A stretch of DNA of 50,279 nucleotides from Verrucomicrobiia bacterium (GTDB taxonomy: Bacteria > Verrucomicrobiota > Verrucomicrobiia > Opitutales > Opitutaceae): positions 1 through 50,279 of the forward strand of contig WYBX01000006.1 of the NCBI GenBank assembly GCA_011525695.1, read 5' to 3'. Below are positions 1-8,328 of this stretch, in pieces. The position numbers and the translations under genes are program-made. Position 1 is the first letter of the stretch. Each line of letters starts with the position of its first letter. A model generated the notes under the pieces. The model did no database searches. It saw only the letters and a program-made list of their open reading frames with translations, and was not told the origin of the DNA.

Positions 1-72
1 GAACTTGAAAACTTCGGCCTTGGTTTCGAGCAGACGCTTAAGCAGATTCGTTACGTTAGTTTTATTGTTCAT
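1..72 (-). CDS. 5' end of an unidentified gene cut by the window edge
   Basis: An ATG at 72-70 opens a frame that runs to the window edge without a stop: 24 codons, reading MNNKTNVTNLLKRLLETKAE and then VFKF. The composition (Asn, Lys, Leu, Glu; amphipathic helix) looks like a genuine protein start, and the stretch is more AT-rich than the neighbouring regulator gene. No clear Shine-Dalgarno sequence precedes it. It would lie downstream of the two-component pair on the same strand, beyond the hairpin at 75-112. The product cannot be identified from 24 residues. Confidence 0.4.
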   Translation of the reverse strand, partial: MNNKTNVTNLLKRLLETKAEVFKF

Positions 73-74
73 CG

Positions 75-112
75 GGCGGACAAGTTGGGGGATTTTTCCC
101 CGCTTGTCCGCC
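75..112 (-). terminator. large hairpin after the response regulator gene
   Basis: GGCGGACAAG (75-84) pairs perfectly with CTTGTCCGCC (103-112), and inside it GGGG (87-90) faces CCCC (98-101). It sits between the stop of the response regulator (151) and the start of the next minus-strand gene (72). No strong U-tract follows on the minus strand, so it may be a weak terminator or a 5'-leader structure of the next gene rather than a classical intrinsic terminator. Confidence 0.45.
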
Positions 113-150
113 TCATGGCATCTACGTTGGGAAGCTCGCCCCGGCAGGAC

Positions 151-810
151 TCAGCGTCGGCCGTCGTTCCATCGGACGGCGGCGCGCACGAGTTCGGCTC
201 CGTTAGCCATCCCGAGCTTTTCACGAATCCGGGCGTAGTAGGTCTGGACGGTGGAGAGGCTGAGCTGGAGGTCGTCGGCAATCCGCCGGGTGGAATGCCC
301 ATCACCCAGTCGGCAGAAAATCTCCATCTCCCGATCACTCAGGATCTCGGGTGATCGCGAGCCCTGCTCCTGGGGCTGGCCCACCATCCGTTCGGCAAGG
401 GCACTGAGCACGGTGGGATCGGCATAGAGCGTCCCGCCATGAACCTGCCGGATGGCGGTGACAATCTCCCGGGTCGATTGTCGTTTCATGACATAGCCGC
501 GGGCGCCCGCGCGGAATGCGCGCTCCACATCCCCGATTTCCTCGTGCATCGAGAGCACGAGCACCTGCGTGTGTGGCAGCCGGCTGCGGATATCCTTGAT
601 CAAATCCAGCCCGGAACCGCGCCGGAGCGAAAGATCGACCACGGCCACGTCCGGCGGCGACGCCAGCATCGCGGCCAGGCCCTGTGCAGAATCATCCGCC
701 GTGCCGACCACCTGAAAATCCGCCTGGCGTTGCAGCAGCCCGGAAAGCCACTCCCGCACCAAGGGGTGATCGTCGACAATGAAAACGCGAATGGTGGCGA
801 TGGTGGTCAT
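151..810 (-). CDS. NarL/LuxR-family response regulator
   Basis: A 219-residue two-domain regulator. The receiver domain (about 8-122) has the acidic pocket DD (13-14), the phospho-acceptor D59 in VAVVDL and K109 in YVMKR. A LuxR-type helix-turn-helix (about 155-215) contains LSDREMEIFCRLGDGHSTRRI and LSLSTVQTYYARIREKLG. An upstream in-frame ATG at 840 exists, but ATG 810 is chosen because it overlaps the stop of the upstream kinase gene in an ATGA (810-807) and is preceded on the minus strand by purine-rich GAAGAAG. The overlap implies translational coupling. By family it binds DNA when phosphorylated by its partner kinase. Its targets cannot be read from the sequence. Confidence 0.93.
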   Translation of the reverse strand: MTTIATIRVFIVDDHPLVREWLSGLLQRQADFQVVGTADDSAQGLAAMLASPPDVAVVDLSLRRGSGLDLIKDIRSRLPHTQVLVLSMHEEIGDVERAFRAGARGYVMKRQSTREIVTAIRQVHGGTLYADPTVLSALAERMVGQPQEQGSRSPEILSDREMEIFCRLGDGHSTRRIADDLQLSLSTVQTYYARIREKLGMANGAELVRAAVRWNDGRR

Positions 811-1964
811 GGGGACTTCTTCTTCAGGGGCAGGTGGCAAATTACCGCGGTGCCTTTGCCTGCGCGGGGACGAATCGAAAGGATGCCGCCTATGACCGTG
901 GCCCGCTGCGCCATGATCCGCAGGCCCACGCCCTTGTGGCGGACGGCTGGCGGCGTCATACCCGAGCCGTCGTCCTTGATCAGGAGGAACGCCGTCTCCT
1001 CGTTCCCACCGAGCACGATCTCCACGAATGATGGCTTGGCGTGGTGCACCGCGTTGTACACCGCCTCCTGCGCGATTCGCAGCAACTGGGCGCTGCTTTC
1101 CGCGTTTGGAATTGCCGGATTGCCTTCAAGGCGAAACTGGCTGTGCACGCCACCCTCGGTACATTTGGCCGCCAGTTCCGCCAGTGCATCCGGAAGCTCC
1201 TCCGGTGGGATGCTCTCGTCAAGCAGGCCCCGGGCGAGCCGCCGGGCGGTGGCAATGGCATCCTCGACGTGGGTGACAATGGCCTGCGCCCGTCGTGCGG
1301 CATCCGGCTCGCGTACGGATAGATCGTCTGCCAGGACCTTCACTTCAAACGCGGTGCCCACGAGCTGCTGGCAGAGGTCATCGTGGATTTCCGAGCCGAT
1401 CGCGGTTCGCTCGTGGGTGGCGATTTCCAGCAGCTCGCGCTCGAGTTGCCGCCGGTCCCGAATCGCTTGCATCAACTGATCCGTTCGCGCTGCCACGCGA
1501 CGATCGAGCTCGCGGTAAAGTGAAATCATCCCGTGCACCGCCCAGACCATCAGCAGGTACACGAGCAGATCGGTGAACCAGTTCCAGTAGAACACCGGGG
1601 TCCGGGTCTCGGGGTTGACCACCATGTTGCCGACACTGCGCACGGCCATGCTCGCCAGAGCCGCCATGCAGCCGGCACGAAGGCTCACCCGGGTGACGGC
1701 AATCAGAATGGGCAGCAGGTAGAAGAACTTGAACGACGCCATGGCGTGGCTCGACATGTCAACCCACCCCATCACCGCGATGATCAGCAGGGCCAACGCC
1801 ATCGAATATCGAGGGTTGGACCGGGGGGTTCTCGCCAGCTGCTCTGTCAACCAGGAGTTGAACGGAACGCGCGATGGCAAAAGTGACCAGGGCGCCGACA
1901 CGTGCCGAGGCTTTGCGCGCGAATGCGGGGCGTCAAGGGTTGAGGACGGAGCCGCAATCTCCAC
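807..1964 (-). CDS. membrane sensor histidine kinase, NarX/HisKA_3 type
   Basis: A 385-residue sensor kinase. Several hydrophobic segments between about 54 and 148 form a membrane anchor with no sizeable periplasmic loop, followed by a short coiled coil (about 149-185). The HisKA_3 box ERTAIGSEIHDDLCQQLVG carries the probable phospho-His H194. The GHKL ATPase domain has N304 in AVYNAVHHA, the DDGSGM G1 box (331-336) and GVGLRIM (G2, from 345). Phosphotransfer to the overlapping response regulator is inferred from the ATGA gene overlap and the matching NarX/NarL families. The signal is unknown; with only membrane helices as input it may sense the membrane itself or a small hydrophobic ligand. 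The first 50 residues are not conserved-looking, and a start further downstream is possible. Confidence 0.93.
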   Translation of the reverse strand: MEIAAPSSTLDAPHSRAKPRHVSAPWSLLPSRVPFNSWLTEQLARTPRSNPRYSMALALLIIAVMGWVDMSSHAMASFKFFYLLPILIAVTRVSLRAGCMAALASMAVRSVGNMVVNPETRTPVFYWNWFTDLLVYLLMVWAVHGMISLYRELDRRVAARTDQLMQAIRDRRQLERELLEIATHERTAIGSEIHDDLCQQLVGTAFEVKVLADDLSVREPDAARRAQAIVTHVEDAIATARRLARGLLDESIPPEELPDALAELAAKCTEGGVHSQFRLEGNPAIPNAESSAQLLRIAQEAVYNAVHHAKPSFVEIVLGGNEETAFLLIKDDGSGMTPPAVRHKGVGLRIMAQRATVIGGILSIRPRAGKGTAVICHLPLKKKSP

Positions 1965-1985
1965 CGCCAGTTGCGCAAAGAAGAA

Positions 1986-2010
1986 GCGCGGGCCGCGGCC
2001 CGCGCTTTTT
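1986..2010 (-). terminator. perfect GC palindrome with T runs, intrinsic terminator
   Basis: GCGCGGGCCGCGGCCCGCGC (1986-2005) is a perfect 20-nt palindrome. On the plus strand TTTTT follows; on the minus strand TTCTTCTTT follows. It lies just after the stop of the minus-strand coiled-coil gene (2035) and before the kinase start (1964), so it probably ends that transcript and insulates the two-component operon. It could work in both directions. Confidence 0.75.
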
Positions 2011-2034
2011 CAACCCATGATTCGAACCCCAAGC

Positions 2035-2610
2035 TCAGCTGGCCTTCCGGCCAAAGACCGAACGCGCCATGTCGAAGGGACCCCGCGTCAGCCGGGTGAC
2101 CGCCGACATCGTGTGCTCGCCGGCGATGGGCTGGGCGGTGTCGCCGTTGGCGGCGTTCACCATCGCCTCCCGCTGGGCGACCGCCGCCTCGCGTTCCGCG
2201 AGTTCCGCCGCGCGCTGGCGGTAAGACTCCTCCTGCTCGCGCAGCACCAGCCGATCGTCCCGCAGGTGGGTCTGCTCGGCCTCGAGCAATTCCCGCGCGC
2301 GGAGCAGCTTCTCCCACGCGGCCTGGAGACCGGCGTCGTCCACAAAGGGCGCCACACTGGCGGGGCGGTGAAACGGCTGGGTGGTCGCGGGACGGATGGC
2401 GGCGGTCGTCGCGCGACCGGCATCGATGTCGGCCTGCCAGGCACGCAGCCGGGCCTCGTACTCGCGCAGGTTCGCCTCGCGTTCGCGCAGGGTATCCATG
2501 TCTTCCTGCAGGCGCCGGCGCTCTTCATCCAGGGTGGCCGCCCATTTTTCACTGGCCCGTGGGAGCTTCAGTTCGGGGGGCGGCGGAGGAAATGTGATCG
2601 TGGTGTTCAT
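2035..2610 (-). CDS. coiled-coil hypothetical protein
   Basis: 191 residues of unknown function. After a Pro-rich start (FPPPPPELKLP) come two charged coiled-coil stretches. The first is about 22-65, with LDEERRRLQEDMDTLREREA. The second is about 95-150, with LRARELLEAEQTHLRDDRLVL and AAELAEREAAVAQREA. They are separated by an Ala/Thr/Pro linker. There is no signal peptide or membrane helix, so it is probably cytoplasmic and may be structural or an assembly partner. It stands alone: a terminator-like palindrome follows and the ABC exporter genes lie about 120 bp upstream on the same strand. High GC and steady third-position bias support real coding. No family recognised. Confidence 0.7.
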   Translation of the reverse strand: MNTTITFPPPPPELKLPRASEKWAATLDEERRRLQEDMDTLREREANLREYEARLRAWQADIDAGRATTAAIRPATTQPFHRPASVAPFVDDAGLQAAWEKLLRARELLEAEQTHLRDDRLVLREQEESYRQRAAELAEREAAVAQREAMVNAANGDTAQPIAGEHTMSAVTRLTRGPFDMARSVFGRKAS

Positions 2611-2730
2611 GATGATCGTGGCTGCGATTGCTCTGCGGCCGAATCCTACCCACTTCCCTCCGGCGGCGCTAGGGGTCCGGCCGGCTTTTACTCGGGGTTT
2701 ACCCCCAACTCCCCTGCTTTCGGAGCAATT

Positions 2731-3984
2731 TTACGTACGAAAGAGGACGTCCTCGCGATTGAACATCCTGACCGCGAATCCAAGCGCAATTGCGGCGTAG
2801 ATACAGGTCGATCCGAAGATCAGCGCGAGGTAGTCCCATTGCCACACGCCCGACACCAGTTCCTTGCTGACGAGCGAGACATTCAGGATCGGAATGAGCG
2901 CCAGCCGGGCGTTCAACTCGACACCCGGCAGCAGGCCGACGACCGCCGGCATGATGATGACGATGATCAGCGGCGAGGCATAGCTCTGCGCCTCCTTGTA
3001 GCTCTTCGCGAAGAGCGAAATCGCAAAAAGCACGGCCGAGAAAAGCACGGCCATCGGCAGCACCATCCCCAGCACCGCGAGCATCCCCAGCGGATCAAGC
3101 GTCGGCAGCACCGGCATTGCGGCGCCGGCGGCCGCCGTCCTGGCGGCTGAGGCTCCGCCCGCCACCCCGGCGAGGAGCGAGCCTCCCGCCATGAAGGTGA
3201 GCGCCATCGACAACAACGAAAACACCACCGTCCCGAGCGAGGCGGTGAGCACCATCAGAAATTTCCCCAGCACCAGATCCCCGCGCGCCACCGGGCTGCA
3301 CAGGATCGTCTCCATCGTCCCCCGCTCCTTCTCGCCCGCAGTCAGGTCCATCGCCGGATACATCGCACCGGTGAACGCCAGCAGGATGAACAGGTAGGGG
3401 ATGATGCCCCCGATGACATTGCCGCCCACCTTTTCCGGCGGTGCGACATTCTCCGTCCGCACCTGGAACGGCTTCACCAGCGTCGCGGGCAGCCCGCGCC
3501 CCTCCAGTCGTCCCGCCACGATCCGCTCGCGATAATCATCGAAAAATCGCCGCGCCTCGCTGACGGCGAACGCCGAGCGCATCTCTCCCTCGTAATTATA
3601 AATTTTCACCACCGCCGGCTCGCCGCGCTCGAGCGCAGCATCAAACCCTGGTGGCAGTTCCACCGCCGCACGGACCTTCTTGTCGGAAATCCGCTCCCGC
3701 CAGTCCGCGGTCGTCGGCACCACCTCGATTCGCTCGTGCGCAGCCAGCGCTGCCCGGGCCGCCGGGGAGTCCTCGCCCCCGATGATCATCACGGTCGGCG
3801 TCGTCGCCTTCGCCTGCCGGACCACCTTGTAGGATACGATCCCGACGCCCAGCATCAGCACCGGCATGACCAGCGTGGGAATCACGATCATCGAGAGCAG
3901 GGTCCGCCGGTCGCGGAGCATGTCGCGCAGTTCCTTGCCGTAGACCGTCGCGATGGCGTGGGCATTCATGCGGAAGAAATTCAT
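2731..3984 (-). CDS. ABC-2 type exporter permease, NatB-like
   Basis: 417 residues, the membrane subunit of an ABC exporter. An N-terminal amphipathic stretch (KELRDMLRDRRTLLSM) leads into a first membrane helix (about 29-54). A large extracytoplasmic domain follows (about 60-185), then several helices from about 190 to the end. The charged ATPase-coupling motif TAGEKERGTMETILCSPV lies between the second and third helices. This is the ABC-2/NatB layout, a family that exports sodium ions, drugs or peptides; the substrate is not readable. The ATPase gene ends 49 bp upstream of this start on the same strand, so the two very likely form one operon and one transporter. ATG 3984 begins MNFFRMNAHAI; a second ATG at 3969 is also possible. 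Confidence 0.9.
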   Translation of the reverse strand: MNFFRMNAHAIATVYGKELRDMLRDRRTLLSMIVIPTLVMPVLMLGVGIVSYKVVRQAKATTPTVMIIGGEDSPAARAALAAHERIEVVPTTADWRERISDKKVRAAVELPPGFDAALERGEPAVVKIYNYEGEMRSAFAVSEARRFFDDYRERIVAGRLEGRGLPATLVKPFQVRTENVAPPEKVGGNVIGGIIPYLFILLAFTGAMYPAMDLTAGEKERGTMETILCSPVARGDLVLGKFLMVLTASLGTVVFSLLSMALTFMAGGSLLAGVAGGASAARTAAAGAAMPVLPTLDPLGMLAVLGMVLPMAVLFSAVLFAISLFAKSYKEAQSYASPLIIVIIMPAVVGLLPGVELNARLALIPILNVSLVSKELVSGVWQWDYLALIFGSTCIYAAIALGFAVRMFNREDVLFRT

Positions 3985-4032
3985 GTTTGAAGTTCGCGCC
4001 TCTTCGCAGGAGCTCGTTTCCTTCCGTCCGGT

Positions 4033-4776
4033 TCAGAGCGCGGGGCCGGGGCCGACCGCCGTGACGAAAATCTCCTCGATGTCGTCCTGCCGGTAACGCG
4101 CGCGAAGCTCGGGCAGCGTGCCCTCGGCCAGCAAACGGCCATCGTGGATGATCCCGATCACATCGCAGAGCTTCTCCACTTCGCTCATGATATGAGTCGA
4201 ATAAATGACCGTCTTACCGCGGGCGCGGCAGTCCCGGACAAACTTCACGATCGCGCGTGCCGCCATGATATCGAGCCCCAGCGTCGGCTCGTCGAAGATC
4301 ATCACCGGCGGATCATGGATCAAGGTGCGCGCGATCGAGGTCTTCTGTTTCATGCCGGTGGAGAACTTGTCGCAGCGGCGGTCGAGGAACTCGTGCATCT
4401 CGAGCTCGTCCGCGAGCCGCTGAATCCGCTCCACGATCACCGGATCCGGCAGTCCGTTCAGCCTTCCGAAATAGCGGATCATCTCCCGCGCCGTAAGCCG
4501 GCCATACAGCGCGGTGCTGGCAGCGAGGAATCCCACGCTCGCGCGGACTTTTTCCGGCGCCGCCGTCACGTCATGACCCGCCACCATTGCCGTGCCGCGC
4601 GTCGGCGTCAGCAGCGTCGCGAGCAGCCGGAGCGTGGTGGTCTTCCCCGCCCCGTTCGCACCGAGCAGCCCGTAAATCTGCCCCGGATGGACGGTGAACG
4701 AAATGCCCTCGGCTGCTTGGATCGCACCGCGTTTCCGGTCCTGGAACGTCTTGGTGAGGTCGCGGGCGACAATCAT
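4033..4776 (-). CDS. ABC transporter ATP-binding protein, NatA-like
   Basis: 247 residues from the chosen start (MIVARDLTKTFQDRK). Walker A is GANGAGKT (39-46), the signature motif is FSTGMKQK (about 138-145) in place of LSGGQ, as is common in NatA-type exporters, Walker B is MIFDEP (159-164), and the H-loop is STHIMSEVEKLCD. The frame is open to ATG 4887, but those 37 extra residues are Arg/Ser-rich and unlike the family, while 4776 gives the standard ABC start. It energises the permease encoded 49 bp downstream. Substrate unknown. No regulator is adjacent; the 500 bp upstream carry no gene. Confidence 0.92.
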   Translation of the reverse strand: MIVARDLTKTFQDRKRGAIQAAEGISFTVHPGQIYGLLGANGAGKTTTLRLLATLLTPTRGTAMVAGHDVTAAPEKVRASVGFLAASTALYGRLTAREMIRYFGRLNGLPDPVIVERIQRLADELEMHEFLDRRCDKFSTGMKQKTSIARTLIHDPPVMIFDEPTLGLDIMAARAIVKFVRDCRARGKTVIYSTHIMSEVEKLCDVIGIIHDGRLLAEGTLPELRARYRQDDIEEIFVTAVGPGPAL

Positions 4777-5281
4777 GGCACCGCGAAATGAAAACCGCAG
4801 CCGGTCGAAAAACGAATCTAAATCCCACCCTACCTGGAGCAATGACCTGGACAACCGCGAAGGGCGCGAAGAAGCGCGAAGATCCAAGCCCCGAGGAGTT
4901 GGAAAAGTAATCGTCGGCCCATCAGCAAACCAATCGAGGCGGTGGCCTTGATTGGTCTTAAGATTGGTCCGGAGATTTCCTTTCCCCGCTCAGGCCATCC
5001 CCTTCATCCTCCAAATTCGCGACCATTGGCGTGGATTCGCGGTTGAACAACTTGCCGGGCGGGTCGATCCACTACCCAATTCCATTGACCGCGGATGGCG
5101 CGGATTTCGCGGATGACGAAGCCACTCATCCCGGGAGTTCAATCTTCTGCGCCGGTCGGAGACGCGGCGCTACTTGCACGGTCAAACGGTGAGACGGTAA
5201 AACCGCGAGGCCGTGAAAAGGTGATCGTGCATTCAGAACTTCACCGACGACCGCTTCACCGGCAACCGATTCACCGGTTGT
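4777..5281. other. gene-free stretch
   Basis: About 500 bp between the ABC ATPase start and the DUF748 stop. No convincing frame. It contains short degenerate phrases (GCGGATGGCGCGGATTTCGCGGATG near 5090) of the low-complexity kind common in this genome, and a weak hairpin CAACCG-N6-CGGTTG (5263-5280) just after the DUF748 stop, without a T run. It probably holds the promoter of the ABC operon, but I cannot place one. Confidence 0.5.
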
Positions 5282-6448
5282 CTACCGGCCGGTCGGCGCA
5301 CCGGCCGGACTCTCCTCCTTCTCCTCCGCCACATCGCGGCCATCGATGCTCTTCCCATCGGGCCTGACATTCTCCGCTGTCACGCTGCCCTCGATGGTGG
5401 GATTGAACGCCCGGATGAATCCGTGCCGGAAAAGGTTCGTGATCGTCGTCCAAAGCCCGACCTGGGGATCGCCGAACCGTCCTTCGAACGGAATCCGCGT
5501 GCCCACCTGATCGCGGGACTTGTTCTTCACCAGCCAGGCGAGCCCGGCCACCACGTTTTCCCAAATCCGCGTCAGCAGACCTTCCCGTTTGTCCTCCAGG
5601 TTGTTGAAATCCAGGTCCTCGAAGAACGGCTTCACGTACCCCTGGAACCCGCCGTCCTTTCCGGCCATCTCCGCCGCCATCCGGAAGGTGCCCTGGCTGA
5701 CGTCCACGTTCGCATAGGCCTTCAGCTCCTCGTTCAGCGCCGGCAGGTTCACGCCATCCACCGTGGCGGTGAGGTGAAAATGCGGCTCTGCAGCCAGCGG
5801 CTCGGCCCGGATCAGGAGCTCCAGCCGGCCGCCGCCCAGCGTGTCACCCTGGGCCACGATCTCCGCGGGAAACTCGCCCCCGCTTTCGCCGACCCGGTTC
5901 CGGAGCCCGGTCGCCCCCAACTGCAGGTTGCGGACGAACACGTCGACGTTCGGCTCCCGGCTGTTGTCGAGGTAGCGAACCGCCCCGTCCTTCAGCTCGA
6001 GATGCGTGATATCAATCGGGAAGACGTCCTGGATCACGTCCTGCCAGCGGCGATCGAGATCGTCCTGGGTCGTCGCGGCCGTGTCATCCTGAACCACGTT
6101 CAGCTTTCCCTCGTCGATATGAATGTCGCTCACCAGCTTCCCGCGAAACAATTCGCGCCAGGCGACGGAGAAATCGATCAGCCGGGCGGAAAAGAACGGC
6201 TGCCGCACCTGGCTCTGCTCCCGGAAGATGCTGATCCCATGAATCTGATACGCCCCCCGGAGCAGCGCGATGTCCACATCGCTCACGTGACCGGAGTAGC
6301 CGGGAATCTCGGCCAGCCGGCCGTTGATCTGGTGCTTCACGACCAGCGGCAGCGCGATGCGGGCCGCGATCAGCACGACCGCCACCACCATCACGGTGAT
6401 GACGATCCGCTGGGGCCAGCGACGGACATGTTGCACGACGGCACGCAT
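5282..6448 (-). CDS. DUF748 family envelope protein
   Basis: 388 residues. A short cationic N-terminus is followed by one membrane helix (about 14-34, IVITVMVVAVVLIAARIAL), then an AsmA/DUF748-like extracytoplasmic region rich in beta strands. The family pattern is visible in GRLAEIPGYSGHVSDVDIAL, the LISVAWRELFRGKLVSDIHID-like segment (here IDFSVAWRELFRGKL) and in LELKDGAVRYLD. DUF748 proteins belong to the AsmA/TamB-like superfamily, implicated in lipid transport or outer-membrane homeostasis. At 388 residues this is a short member with only one or two modules. It stands alone on the minus strand, with repeat DNA upstream. The stop lies among GGCCGG-type palindromes, without a clear terminator. 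Confidence 0.8.
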   Translation of the reverse strand: MRAVVQHVRRWPQRIVITVMVVAVVLIAARIALPLVVKHQINGRLAEIPGYSGHVSDVDIALLRGAYQIHGISIFREQSQVRQPFFSARLIDFSVAWRELFRGKLVSDIHIDEGKLNVVQDDTAATTQDDLDRRWQDVIQDVFPIDITHLELKDGAVRYLDNSREPNVDVFVRNLQLGATGLRNRVGESGGEFPAEIVAQGDTLGGGRLELLIRAEPLAAEPHFHLTATVDGVNLPALNEELKAYANVDVSQGTFRMAAEMAGKDGGFQGYVKPFFEDLDFNNLEDKREGLLTRIWENVVAGLAWLVKNKSRDQVGTRIPFEGRFGDPQVGLWTTITNLFRHGFIRAFNPTIEGSVTAENVRPDGKSIDGRDVAEEKEESPAGAPTGR

Positions 6449-7010
6449 GGGAGGTTTCGCTCAATATGGACCGCGGTCCGCCGGCATGGTGCGCACGCGC
6501 AGCGTGGCCTCGCGCGATTCGCGCATTCCACCCTGTCCGAGCGAAGGTCTTGACCTACCTCGCCGGGAGCAGAACTGCACCCCCGGCAAGAATGGCGGGA
6601 AAACACCCCACTCCGGCCCGCTTCCGCCCCTCCTGGCACCTGCCCCGTGAGTCGCCTTTGATGGGAATGCGGCGCCCGCAGCGGATCGATCTCTGTGGCC
6701 GTGACGGAGCACGGCCCTCCACAAATCCAAGTCCGATTCCTGGATTCGAAGACACATTCCTGGAGGGACGACCTCCGTGGCGTCCACAGACCGCATCCAA
6801 ATCTCGTTCTGCGCAGCGGGCCGGTTTTGATGGCCGTGACGGAGCACGGCCCTCCACGAATCCAAGGCCGATTCCTCGGGCCTTTGGAGGGGAGACTCTT
6901 TGGGGAAGACTTCACAGCATTTTTAACCCTAGTCGCACCAGGGAAGCACCCCCAGCGGCTTTCCGTAGACGAAACTCCGTACCCCGACGCATGGGACAAT
7001 CCTTCCCGGC
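6449..7010. repeat. intergenic region with family A mosaic repeat
   Basis: The 560-bp gap between the divergent DUF748 and pilin genes. The core GGCCGTGACGGAGCACGGCC occurs twice (about 6697-6716 and 6832-6851), each followed by CTCCA and an AATCCAA linker. Between them lies the second module GGGACGACCTCCG plus GCGTCCACA (about 6763-6787). The sequence from about 6697 to 6776 is nearly identical to that at about 46300-46380. Open frames here (repeated GRDGARPS or EGRAPSRP peptides) are translations of the repeat, not genes. Promoters for both flanking genes must lie in or beside it. Confidence 0.8.
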
Positions 7011-7532
7011 ATGGTATCCTGTGAGTTGATGCGCTCCGAATCATCCCACCCGTGCGCGTCCGCGCGAACTGTCCGGCTGAAATCCCGGATCGCCGCCTTC
7101 ACCGTCTTCGAGGTCATGGTCGCAGCCACCATCCTCGTGCTCGTAATCTCGACCTCGCTGGTGGTCCTGCAGACCGGGATGCGCGCGGTCGACACCGCCC
7201 GCAATACCACCCTCGCCGGCCAGATTAGCCAGAGTGTCCTGGAGGTCCTCCGGCTGCAGAACTGGGCCCACATCAGCACGCTGCCGGCCCACGCCGCGGT
7301 CGATATCGACGAGGCGATCAGCTCCGGCACCTCGACCGTCCTCGATGCCGCCCTGAACGCCGTCACCTCCCGCTTCAGCTGCATCCGGACCGTGTCCAGT
7401 CCCAAGTCCGATCTCCGGCTGATCACGGTCACGGTGTCCTGGATCGGCAATGACGGCCGACCCCACGCGCTGACCTCGCAGGCCCGCTACGCCAAACATG
7501 GGCTCAACGACTACATCTACGTTTCCCACTAA
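7011..7532 (+). CDS. type IV pilin-like minor pseudopilin (PilV/GspI-like)
   Basis: 173 residues with a class III signal: a cationic leader of about 29 residues, then AAFTVFEVMVAATILVLVISTSL, giving mature F30, Glu at +5 (E34) and the long N-terminal pilin helix. The residue before the cut is Ala rather than the usual Gly. The remainder is a small globular head with no Cys pair near the end. It is the first of three consecutive pilin-like genes (PilV, PilW, PilX order), suggesting minor pilins that prime a type IV pilus or a type II-like secretion filament; no ATPase, platform or secretin gene is in the window. A PilV-like role is inferred from order and N-terminus only. Confidence 0.83.
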   Translation: MVSCELMRSESSHPCASARTVRLKSRIAAFTVFEVMVAATILVLVISTSLVVLQTGMRAVDTARNTTLAGQISQSVLEVLRLQNWAHISTLPAHAAVDIDEAISSGTSTVLDAALNAVTSRFSCIRTVSSPKSDLRLITVTVSWIGNDGRPHALTSQARYAKHGLNDYIYVSH

Positions 7533-7619
7533 CGAGGCGAAGCTTCGGACCACTCAACGCCTGCAGGCACCTGAAAAGGCCCGGCTGGCTGAGCAGGTTG
7601 GCGGCGAGCGCCTCGTTAG
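7529..7619 (+). other. inverted-repeat element, candidate structured RNA between pilin genes
   Basis: CTAACGAGGCG (7529-7539) is the exact inverse of CGCCTCGTTAG (7609-7619). The 69 nt between them hold further complementarity: the palindrome GCCTGCAGGC, CACCTG against CAGGT, and CTCA against TGAG. The element begins at the stop codon of the upstream pilin gene and ends about 65 nt before the best start of the next. A folded leader, processing site or attenuator is possible. No known riboswitch consensus recognised. Confidence 0.5.
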
Positions 7620-7683
7620 TAAGGTCCGCTCCGCGGACCGCCGAAGTTCGCTCGATCCGTCGCACAAATCCAATGGGCACTGG

Positions 7684-8313
7684 ATGCCTGGGCAAAAGAA
7701 GGAATATTCGCCTGAGAATTTGACCTTTTCGCGTCATCATTCGGACTTCAAGGAATCTCGCCGCCGCGGGTTCAGCCTGGTTGAACTGGTGGTGGCAACC
7801 GGCATGTCGGGCGTCCTGATGACGGGCATCCTGTCCTCCTTTGTGCTGCTCGGGCAGAACAGCTACAATGCCGCCAACTACAGCATCATGGAGGCGGAAT
7901 CGCGGCGCGCGCTCGAGACGTTCACCGAGGAGGCGCGGATGGCCGCTGACGTCACTTGGGTCGACGAACACACGGTGACGCTCTCGGTGCTGGACGTGAG
8001 CGGCAGCACGCTGGTCACCTATGCCTACGATCCCAGCACCACCGGCTCGCCGACCGCCGGCACCTTTTACCGCAAGCTGGGTTCCGCCGGCGCCTCCGGT
8101 CCGACACGGATTCTCGTCCGCGACGTCACGGAATTTGCCTTCCGGCGTTACAAGGTGATCAACGGCTCGGACTTTTCCGCGACGAACGACCTGGAGACGA
8201 AGCAACTCCAAATCACGCTGCGCACCGTGCGCTCGGGGGTCACGACCGTGAACGCCACCAACGCCGTGCTCTCCGCCCGCGTGGTGCTGCGCAACAAGCA
8301 TGTGTCCACCTGA
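7684..8313 (+). CDS. type IV pilin-like minor pseudopilin (PilW/GspJ-like)
   Basis: 209 residues from ATG 7684. A basic 29-residue leader (MPGQKKEYSPENL to KESRRRG) precedes the classical prepilin site G/FSLVELVVATGMSGVLMTGIL with Glu at +5. The head domain contains RALETFTEEARMAADVTW, a pattern common in PilW-like proteins. The frame is open back to ATG 7498, overlapping the previous gene, but that would add 62 residues that run through an inverted-repeat element; 7684 is therefore preferred. It ends 15 bp before the next frame. Same operon as the pilin genes on either side by order and strand; role as a minor pilin is inferred. Confidence 0.85.
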   Translation: MPGQKKEYSPENLTFSRHHSDFKESRRRGFSLVELVVATGMSGVLMTGILSSFVLLGQNSYNAANYSIMEAESRRALETFTEEARMAADVTWVDEHTVTLSVLDVSGSTLVTYAYDPSTTGSPTAGTFYRKLGSAGASGPTRILVRDVTEFAFRRYKVINGSDFSATNDLETKQLQITLRTVRSGVTTVNATNAVLSARVVLRNKHVST

Positions 8314-8328
8314 GCCGGCTCCAAGCCC

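Noticed and set aside
439..1479. Long plus-strand open frame opposite the two-component genes
   Set aside because: Antisense shadow of high-GC coding DNA; the minus-strand frames carry complete kinase and regulator motifs.
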